A program made the position numbers and the translations under genes. Shown piece by piece: positions 1-4,725 of a stretch of DNA of 5,510 bases; position 1 is the first letter of the stretch, and each line of letters opens with the position of its first letter. Source of the stretch: Acidobacteriota bacterium. Its GTDB lineage: Bacteria > Acidobacteriota > UBA6911 > RPQK01 > JADFOI01. The stretch covers positions 1 to 5,510 of the forward strand of contig JAUXKG010000197.1 of assembly GCA_030624355.1 (NCBI GenBank). Direction: 5' to 3'. The notes below the pieces were generated by a model. That model saw only the letters and a program-made list of their open reading frames with translations. It did no database searches and had not been told where the DNA came from.

Positions 1-341
1 ATCCGGTTTATCTCTTCCGAGCCGAAAGCGGTGACATAGACGAGTTGACCTCAGATGGCTTAATCCTTGGAGCCTTTGACTTTGCCACCTACAACTCGCA
101 GCCTCTACAATTAAATCCGGGAGATGTTTTGGTTGTCTACTCCGACGGTGTAACGGAGGCGGATAACCCTGAAGGAGAGATGTTCGGCGAGGAAAGACTG
201 CGAAATATCATCCAGTCAGAGGCGGCTGCCGGAGTGGAGGTTCTGAAGAAGCAAATCCTCGACGCTATTGAGCGATTTACTGAAGGAACGTCTCAGACTG
301 ACGACATTACGTTTTTGCTCGTGCAGAGCGATTCACAATGA
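1..341 (+). CDS. SpoIIE/RsbU-type PP2C serine phosphatase, C-terminal part (5' end outside window)
   Basis: The visible 112 codons are the C-terminal part of a SpoIIE-family PP2C phosphatase catalytic domain, read in the frame whose first full codon is at base 3. The fragment opens with PVYLFRAESGD, matching the family's 'GHNPPYLLR' strand. Next comes GDVLVVYSDGVTEA (bases 120-161), which carries the metal-binding Asp of the SDG motif, then FGEERL, and near the end QTDDITFLLV with the DD metal ligand. Such enzymes use Mn/Mg to dephosphorylate a phosphoserine on a STAS-domain anti-sigma antagonist, and the gene 46 bp downstream encodes exactly that partner. An apparent TTG start at 45 lies inside the conserved fold, so it is not the true start. 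Any N-terminal sensor (PAS, GAF, HAMP or receiver) lies outside the window, so the input signal cannot be judged. The stop is TGA at 339-341. The family call is firm; the specific RsbU, RsbP or SpoIIE subtype is not resolvable. Confidence 0.93.
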   Translation, partial: PVYLFRAESGDIDELTSDGLILGAFDFATYNSQPLQLNPGDVLVVYSDGVTEADNPEGEMFGEERLRNIIQSEAAAGVEVLKKQILDAIERFTEGTSQTDDITFLLVQSDSQ

Positions 342-375
342 AATTGATATTGATCCAACATGTTTTGTAAACGAC

Positions 376-383
376 AAGGAGAG
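376..383 (+). promoter_or_regulatory. Ribosome binding site of the STAS gene
   Basis: AAGGAGAG lies 4 bases before the ATG at 388, a good match to the anti-Shine-Dalgarno. It fixes the start of the STAS protein and rules out the longer in-frame reading from 268, whose extra 40 residues overlap the phosphatase gene in another frame. Confidence 0.85.
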
Positions 384-387
384 AACA

Positions 388-726
388 ATGAACATTGAAA
401 CTCGAGAAGTGAGCGGTGTCACCGTTTTGGATCTTCATGGCAAGATTACCATTGGCGAGGACACCCAGAAGCTGCGCGCTACAATCGGCGAAGCCTTGGG
501 AAGTGGAAAGAAGAACATTCTTGTCAATCTTGGAGATGTCAGCTCCATGGACAGTGCTGGAATTGGTGAGCTGGTCAGTTCCTATACCTCGGTCACCAAC
601 CAGGAGGGACAACTCAAGCTGCTCAATTTGACCCAGAGACTGAAGGAACTGCTGGCCATAACCAAGTTGCTGACTGTGTTTGACACCTACGATGACGAAG
701 CCAGCGCCATCGAGAGCTTCTCCTAG
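388..726 (+). CDS. STAS-domain anti-sigma factor antagonist (RsbV/SpoIIAA type)
   Basis: This is a complete single-domain STAS protein of 112 residues, the usual length for RsbV/SpoIIAA. It starts MNIETREVSGVTVLDLHGKI, the family's first two beta strands. It has the NILVNLGDVSSMDSAGIGEL core (residues 43-62), in which Ser56 of the DSAG motif is the expected phosphorylation site, followed by the amphipathic C-terminal helices (LKLLNLTQRLKELLAIT). In the known partner-switching scheme the unphosphorylated form binds an anti-sigma kinase and frees a sigma factor or other target. The anti-sigma kinase inactivates it by phosphorylating the serine, and a PP2C phosphatase reactivates it. That phosphatase is the gene just upstream, 46 bp away on the same strand, so the two probably form an operon. 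No RsbW-like kinase is visible, so the partner must be elsewhere, before the window, or replaced. The next gene is convergent, so this is probably the last gene of its operon. It could also regulate a non-sigma target, as some STAS proteins do. Confidence 0.93.
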   Translation: MNIETREVSGVTVLDLHGKITIGEDTQKLRATIGEALGSGKKNILVNLGDVSSMDSAGIGELVSSYTSVTNQEGQLKLLNLTQRLKELLAITKLLTVFDTYDDEASAIESFS

Positions 727-772
727 CCGGAAGTCTCCCCGCCAATAGAAGGCTTCAGAAGAGATGGGCTTC
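727..772. other. 46-bp gap between convergent genes
   Basis: The STAS gene and the kinase gene converge here with only 46 bp between their stop codons. The only symmetry is a short AGAAG...CTTCT arrangement around 756-774 with no T-tract, so no convincing intrinsic terminator is present. Transcripts from both sides may overlap, or termination may be Rho-dependent; both are inference. Confidence 0.5.
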
Positions 773-3763
773 TCACAGGGGAACTAGATAGGTCTTGGCT
801 ATTCGGTCCGCCAGGCCGCGATGAGGGGAAACGACAGCCCAGATTGCTCCAGCCATTAACCCAGCCACTGCCAGGAAAACGACAATCGCGAAGAGCCAGC
901 GTTCGTCAACCAAGCGGATCGCTAGCTCAGACCAAGGGAAAAGCGGGAAGATGAGAAGGCAAAGAAGTCCCGGCAACCAGGCCAGAAAACTTCTGTAGAA
1001 GCCGCGCAGACGAGTGACCTGCGATCCTGTTTGAGAGACCACTCGGATACCCAGCAGTCTGAAGAGAACTCCTCCGCGAAAGAAGAGTCCGGAGAGACAA
1101 CCGAGGAAGGTCGCCAGGGCCAGACCACCTATCGCCACCACAAGACTCTGGAACCGCCAGTCGGTCTGACGTTCGGCTGACTGCAGGAAAGGCTGCAGTG
1201 TCTGTCTCGCTCCGCTGATGTCCTCGTCGGAGAGTTGAGGACGTCGCCTGTGGATTTGCTCGGCCAGCGTGCGCAAAGACTCCCTGATGGCCTCGTAGGC
1301 CGGCGAGCCGAACCACATCTTCGGGTTGGAAATGGTTTCACCGAATCGGCTGGCTATGTAGATCTCCAGGGCCACAAGTTCATCAAAATTCTCCTCTGAG
1401 CCCAGCTCGAGGAGTTGCTCATAGCGCAAGAGACTCAATCGCAAGGGCTCCATATCAGGAGGACTTAGCATGAAAGCGGTACTGGCCGTGGGAAGGAGGA
1501 TGAGCAGGGTACAGCAGGTCAGGTGAGCAAACCGTCGCCATCGGGTCACAACGGGCTCAGTTGTTGCCAGCAGCCGAAGGCCCTCCACGGTATCCTCGAA
1601 ACTCTCGTCACGGATGTTCTTGAAGAACTGCGCGGCGTGAAGCGGCAAGGGACCCATAGCGGGGGAGTCCTGTTGTGTCAGGTCCGGAACAACTCCTTGC
1701 AGGGCTGCCTGCGCGAAGGCCACGATAAAGCGAGGGAAGTCCTCCACATCGGCCGAAAAACGAAAGGGATTCACGGGAGCCGCTTGCATTCGAGGAACCG
1801 GGAAGTCCACCAGTTTGAGTCGTCCGCTTGAGGTGATCCACAGGTTTCGGAGCTCCAGCTGAGCAATGAAGGACTGGTCCCGACTCCCGGTATCCAGTTC
1901 CTGGGCCAGGTCGAGCAGCCACCGGCGCACTACGATCCAGGAATGCTGTGTCCCCACAAGATCCAGAAAAGCCCTTCCTTCGGGGGCCTCGTATGCATCC
2001 CAGCATTTGTCTGCTGTTCTTCGGCCTCCCAGCCAGCGAAGGCGTGTGGAACGGCTCAGGTCCCGTCTGATGGCGGTCACGGCCGGGGTTCCGGCCGGGC
2101 AAGTGCAGATCCACACCCGGCGTCTGAGCCTATCGTCGTATCCTAGGAAGAGGGAGCCCTGGTCCGTTTCACTCAACCGGGTCAGAACCAGGTAGGGTCC
2201 GAAATGTTCGTCGAGTTCCGAGCCGAGCGGCGGCACTTCGCAGCTCTCAAAACCTACTCTCGTTTCGAGCCTTGATCGGAAAACGACGCGGGTCTTGCTC
2301 GCGAGTTCATGAAGTCCTGCACAACCGTTGGAGGGAGAAGCAGAGACAAAAAGAATCATCGGTGTGATCAAAAGCAGAGCCAGAGCTATGAGACCCACTC
2401 CGACTATGGATGTCCAGCCGGTCAACCCCACAGCCGGATAAACCAGGGTAACGCCCGCCAATAGGGCCATGAGAAGGAGGTAGCTCGTCCGAAGCACAAC
2501 CAGAAAAACCAGACTGCGAAGCAGGGATCTGGGCAGGCTTGGATAACTGCCGCTGGGTCCGGTCACTTGGAGCCCGCACAAAGCTTTGCCGAGCGAGGCA
2601 CCCTGCCAACTTTCCGGGACGGCGAAGTAAAGAATGATAAGGGTGAATCCGAGAAGGAGACTGGCGTCCCGGGAGCCCTCGGAAGGATCCGGCAGTAGCA
2701 AGGAGATGAAAATCCAGGTCAGTAGCAGAAGGGTGAAGTCCACCGCGCCGGCAACGTAGCGGCTCCCCAGACTGGCGGCACTGGCCATGTGGGAGCTGAA
2801 GGGAAGCAGCGCCTTGCGAAGTGCCCGGTATCCGTCGTATCGCCTCGTGCGTTCTTTGCGCATACAGCGCAAGACGACCTGGGACAGCTCTTTGGGGATC
2901 TCGGATTTCAGTTTTGAAGGTGAGTCGGGCTTCTGGTCGAGTATCTGCGCGATCAATTGCACATTACGTTCACCCTTGAAGGGAGTTTCGCCGCTCAGCA
3001 GGAAAAAGAGAGTCGCTCCGATCGAATAGATGTCACTGCGCACATCCAGTTCGTCTCCACGCAGCTGCTCCGGCGATGCGAATACCGGCGTTCCCAGGAC
3101 GGCTCCGGTACTGGTCAGCTGGGTGTCCTCTCGTGCCAGGGTGGAAATTGCAAGACCGAAGTCCCCGATTTTCACCGCACCCTCGTTGTCCACAAAGCAG
3201 TTGGAAGGCTTGACGTCGCGATGCAGCACTCCCTGGGCCGAGGCAGACTCCAGACCCTTGATCACTTGCAGGATGGCATCGACCGCTTCCGTAGAGGACA
3301 GCGGGCCCTCTTGCCTGATTCGATCTTTCAGCGTCCCTCCCGGGGCAAGCTCCATAGCGATAGTCGGAACACCTTCAATCTCTTCAGTTCCGTAGATGTA
3401 GATGGTGTTCGGGTGATTGATGGAAGCGGCCAGCCGGCCCTCACGCAGGAAACGCCTTCGATCCTTTTCCGAAGTCAGGCGATGACCAATGACCTTCAGC
3501 GCAACCCGCCGGCCGCTCTCTGAATGCTCCGCCTCGTAGACCTCACCCATTCCACCCTTGTCCAAAAAACGGATGATCTGGTAAGGGCCGAATTCATCTC
3601 CGGCTGCCAGTGAAGGCCGAGAGTCAGAGTTAGCGAAGTCAGCGTCTGGTTGAGCCGATTGGCCATCCAAACCAAGTTGCAACAAACACTGTGCGCAAAG
3701 ACCAGAAGGAGAAAGGCCCACCTCGAGCTCCGCTCCACATTCCGGGCAGTGGGGTACCTCCAT
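773..3763 (-). CDS. Membrane Ser/Thr protein kinase: zinc ribbon, active kinase, RDD, pseudokinase, second RDD-like domain
   Basis: This is a 996-residue membrane-bound eukaryotic-type (Hanks) protein kinase. In order: a zinc ribbon with C6/C9 and C23/C26 (CPECG...CAQC); a kinase domain at about 58-320; an RDD membrane domain at about 334-494 with helices near 342-357, 368-383, 413-437 and 452-474; a second, degenerate kinase domain at about 519-735; a helix at 746-766; a loop of about 104 residues (767-870); and three more helices (872-895, 926-943, 956-978) ending in an RDD-like tail, HRGLADRIAKTYLVP. The first kinase has the expected catalytic residues: K90 in VALK, E108, the HRDVKPSN loop (H181, D183, K185, N188), DFG at 201-203, SPE at 230-232 and the SDIYSIG helix. 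Its activation segment (211-226) is rich in Thr/Ser. The P-loop reads LDKGGMGEVY, with Asp68 replacing the first glycine. The second kinase lacks catalytic residues. The start is ATG at 3763 with a modest AGGGAAAG upstream, and the zinc ribbon begins at once. The sigma-factor gene ends 29 bp upstream on the same strand, so the pair is probably one operon and the sigma factor a likely substrate or partner. Kinase activity is well supported; the signal and substrate are unknown. Confidence 0.92.
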   Translation of the reverse strand: MEVPHCPECGAELEVGLSPSGLCAQCLLQLGLDGQSAQPDADFANSDSRPSLAAGDEFGPYQIIRFLDKGGMGEVYEAEHSESGRRVALKVIGHRLTSEKDRRRFLREGRLAASINHPNTIYIYGTEEIEGVPTIAMELAPGGTLKDRIRQEGPLSSTEAVDAILQVIKGLESASAQGVLHRDVKPSNCFVDNEGAVKIGDFGLAISTLAREDTQLTSTGAVLGTPVFASPEQLRGDELDVRSDIYSIGATLFFLLSGETPFKGERNVQLIAQILDQKPDSPSKLKSEIPKELSQVVLRCMRKERTRRYDGYRALRKALLPFSSHMASAASLGSRYVAGAVDFTLLLLTWIFISLLLPDPSEGSRDASLLLGFTLIILYFAVPESWQGASLGKALCGLQVTGPSGSYPSLPRSLLRSLVFLVVLRTSYLLLMALLAGVTLVYPAVGLTGWTSIVGVGLIALALLLITPMILFVSASPSNGCAGLHELASKTRVVFRSRLETRVGFESCEVPPLGSELDEHFGPYLVLTRLSETDQGSLFLGYDDRLRRRVWICTCPAGTPAVTAIRRDLSRSTRLRWLGGRRTADKCWDAYEAPEGRAFLDLVGTQHSWIVVRRWLLDLAQELDTGSRDQSFIAQLELRNLWITSSGRLKLVDFPVPRMQAAPVNPFRFSADVEDFPRFIVAFAQAALQGVVPDLTQQDSPAMGPLPLHAAQFFKNIRDESFEDTVEGLRLLATTEPVVTRWRRFAHLTCCTLLILLPTASTAFMLSPPDMEPLRLSLLRYEQLLELGSEENFDELVALEIYIASRFGETISNPKMWFGSPAYEAIRESLRTLAEQIHRRRPQLSDEDISGARQTLQPFLQSAERQTDWRFQSLVVAIGGLALATFLGCLSGLFFRGGVLFRLLGIRVVSQTGSQVTRLRGFYRSFLAWLPGLLCLLIFPLFPWSELAIRLVDERWLFAIVVFLAVAGLMAGAIWAVVSPHRGLADRIAKTYLVPL

Positions 3764-3792
3764 ACTTGATCTTTCCCTATACAGTAATACGG

Positions 3793-4542
3793 TTAGCGCC
3801 CTAGAACTGCAAACAAATATCGAATCTCGTCGTCAATCTGCTCAGGTTCTGCAATCGTCTGAGTAATCTGATCGCGCAACAGCTTTCCGAAGCGCCGACG
3901 CATTCGATGGATACTCACTCTGACTGCTTCCTCGCTGATGCCCAGTTCCTGCGCCACTTGTTTGTGCGGAGTTCCAGTTGTGTCGCCCGTCAGGAAACCC
4001 TGCAAACGGCTGAAGCGCTCCGCAGAACCATTTTGAGTCGCCTCTTCGCGAAGCTGATCCAATATCCCCCCCAGCATCGTGACCGCCCATTGCCGCTCGA
4101 AAATCGTCTCCGGTGTGGTCCCCTGGGCAGGTTCCCGGCAGAGGGTCTCGGCACTCTCGAAATCCAGCTGAAGCCACGATTTTCCGCCGCCCCGCTTCTG
4201 AGCCTGAGCCCGATCCCATTGATCGGCAAGGAAATGTTTCACCGAAGTCAGCAGGAACGAACGGAACCGCCCTCGCTCCCTGTCGGCAACCTTCAAATAG
4301 TTTTTCTCCAACAGTTGAGCAAAAAAGCCCTGCGTCAGGTCCTCAGCCTCACTTCGGTCGTATCCGCGGTAGCGGATGTAGCGGTAAACCGGGTGCCAGT
4401 AACGCTCGCACAGAATCTCCAGGGAGTGGCGTGAGTGCGGGCTCTGTGTGTCTCCAGCTTCGAGAACAAGAGTCCACTGGGTAGTGGAAAACCACTGTCC
4501 ACCCTGACGAACCGAATCTGTACTTCGGCCTGACCCTGTCAC
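3793..4542 (-). CDS. ECF-family RNA polymerase sigma factor paired with a Ser/Thr kinase
   Basis: This is a 249-residue sigma-70 family protein of ECF type. The N-terminal FSTTQWTLVLEAGDTQS is typical of a group in Acidobacteriota, Planctomycetes and Verrucomicrobia. Region 2 spans about 40-115 (CERYWHPVYRYIRYRGY, then EAEDLTQGFFAQLLEKNYL), continuing into RERGRFRSFLL and FLADQWDRAQAQKRGGG. Region 4 spans about 150-222, with a helix-turn-helix in HKQVAQELGISEEAVRVSIHRMRRRF (193-218). A short acidic tail of about 27 residues (QTIAEPEQIDDEIRYLFAVL) follows; it is typical of this group and absent from minimal ECFs. The start is GTG at 4542: AGAAGGAGG sits 5 bases upstream, and homology begins soon after. 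An in-frame reading from TTG at 4698 would add 52 residues of intergenic sequence and is not favoured. No anti-sigma gene is adjacent. The kinase gene follows after 29 bp, suggesting control by phosphorylation, as known for other kinase-linked ECFs. Target promoters are unknown; autoregulation and control of the divergent TatT gene are possible. Confidence 0.92.
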   Translation of the reverse strand: MTGSGRSTDSVRQGGQWFSTTQWTLVLEAGDTQSPHSRHSLEILCERYWHPVYRYIRYRGYDRSEAEDLTQGFFAQLLEKNYLKVADRERGRFRSFLLTSVKHFLADQWDRAQAQKRGGGKSWLQLDFESAETLCREPAQGTTPETIFERQWAVTMLGGILDQLREEATQNGSAERFSRLQGFLTGDTTGTPHKQVAQELGISEEAVRVSIHRMRRRFGKLLRDQITQTIAEPEQIDDEIRYLFAVLGR

Positions 4543-4547
4543 GGATA

Positions 4548-4556
4548 CCTCCTTCT
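4548..4556 (-). promoter_or_regulatory. Strong ribosome binding site deciding the sigma-factor GTG start
   Basis: On the minus strand AGAAGGAGG is followed by a 5-base spacer (TATCC) and GTG at 4542-4540. The near-perfect Shine-Dalgarno compensates for the non-ATG start and argues strongly against the longer in-frame reading. Confidence 0.88.
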
Positions 4557-4564
4557 GGTAAACG

Positions 4565-4581
4565 CGCCCAGCCGCTGGGCG
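4565..4581 (-). promoter_or_regulatory. GC-rich hairpin in the sigma-factor leader
   Basis: CGCCCAGCCGCTGGGCG is a perfect 7-bp inverted repeat with a 3-base loop. It ends 8 bases upstream of the sigma-factor Shine-Dalgarno. If transcription starts near the candidate promoter at 4614-4643, the hairpin lies in the 5' leader and could affect translation or mRNA stability. As DNA it could instead be an operator. There is no T-run on either side, so it is not an intrinsic terminator. Confidence 0.5.
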
Positions 4582-4613
4582 GTGGGAATGGTCGCAAGTA
4601 TAGCAAACACCTA

Positions 4614-4643
4614 ATCTTACGAACAGGAAATCGTTCCTGACGA
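4614..4643 (-). promoter_or_regulatory. Candidate promoter for the sigma factor-kinase operon
   Basis: On the minus strand TCGTCA (4643-4638) and TAAGAT (4619-4614) are separated by 18 bases and resemble a weak housekeeping -35/-10 pair. Transcription would start near 4607, giving a leader of about 65 bases that includes the hairpin at 4565-4581. A GGAAC (4637-4633) nearby resembles an ECF -35 element, but no well-placed ECF -10 follows at 16-17 bases. This is a pattern match only. Confidence 0.25.
4624..4639. promoter_or_regulatory. Inverted repeat in the divergent intergenic region, possible operator
   Basis: CAGGAA-ATCG-TTCCTG is a perfect 6-bp dyad with a 4-base centre. It lies about midway between the divergent sigma-factor and TatT genes and overlaps candidate promoter elements in both directions. 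A second, smaller dyad GAGAA-AA-TTCTC follows at 4642-4653. Either could bind a dimeric regulator of both genes; no cognate regulator is identifiable. Confidence 0.35.
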
Positions 4644-4661
4644 GAAAATTCTCTGTAACAT
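4634..4661 (+). promoter_or_regulatory. Candidate promoter for the TatT lipoprotein gene
   Basis: TTCCTG (4634-4639) and TAACAT (4656-4661) are separated by 16 bases and loosely resemble a -35/-10 pair. Transcription would start near 4668, about 58 bases before the ATG. The -35 element is the right arm of the dyad at 4624-4639. This is weak consensus matching only. Confidence 0.25.
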
Positions 4662-4713
4662 TCCCGCCCCTTTCTCTCAGTAGACAGTAAGCACACAAAG
4701 CCAGGCGGGGTGG

Positions 4714-4720
4714 AAAGGAG
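4714..4720 (+). promoter_or_regulatory. Ribosome binding site of the TatT gene
   Basis: AAAGGAG lies 5 bases before the ATG at 4726. It supports that start although it gives the lipoprotein an unusually long 25-residue stretch before the hydrophobic signal core. Confidence 0.8.
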
Positions 4721-4725
4721 CTGAG

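Noticed and set aside
338..370. Ten-codon reading frame overlapping the phosphatase stop (ATGA)
   Set aside because: It is too short, has no recognisable product, and ends before the STAS ribosome binding site. Translational coupling is possible but unsupported.
268..387. A 40-residue N-terminal extension of the STAS gene starting at 268
   Set aside because: It overlaps the conserved end of the phosphatase gene in another frame and has no family similarity. The ATG at 388 has a good ribosome binding site and matches the usual STAS start.
307..612. Minus-strand open frame of 101 codons opposite the STAS gene
   Set aside because: It lies opposite two well-supported genes and resembles no known protein.
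756..774. Possible bidirectional terminator between the convergent genes
   Set aside because: The stem is only about 5 bp with a 7-base loop, and there is no T-tract on either strand.
2957..3523. Plus-strand open frame of 188 codons opposite the kinase domain
   Set aside because: It is antisense to the most conserved part of the kinase, and its composition (Arg/Ser/Gln-rich, no motif) fits a shadow frame.
3907..4434. Plus-strand open frame of 175 codons opposite the sigma factor
   Set aside because: It is a shadow of the sigma-factor gene with no recognisable domain or ribosome binding site.
4543..4698. Extended sigma factor starting at TTG 4698, with extra cysteines in the added segment
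   Set aside because: The added 52 residues come from intergenic DNA carrying the ribosome binding site, hairpin and candidate promoters. The cysteines look accidental, and the GTG at 4542 has a near-perfect Shine-Dalgarno.
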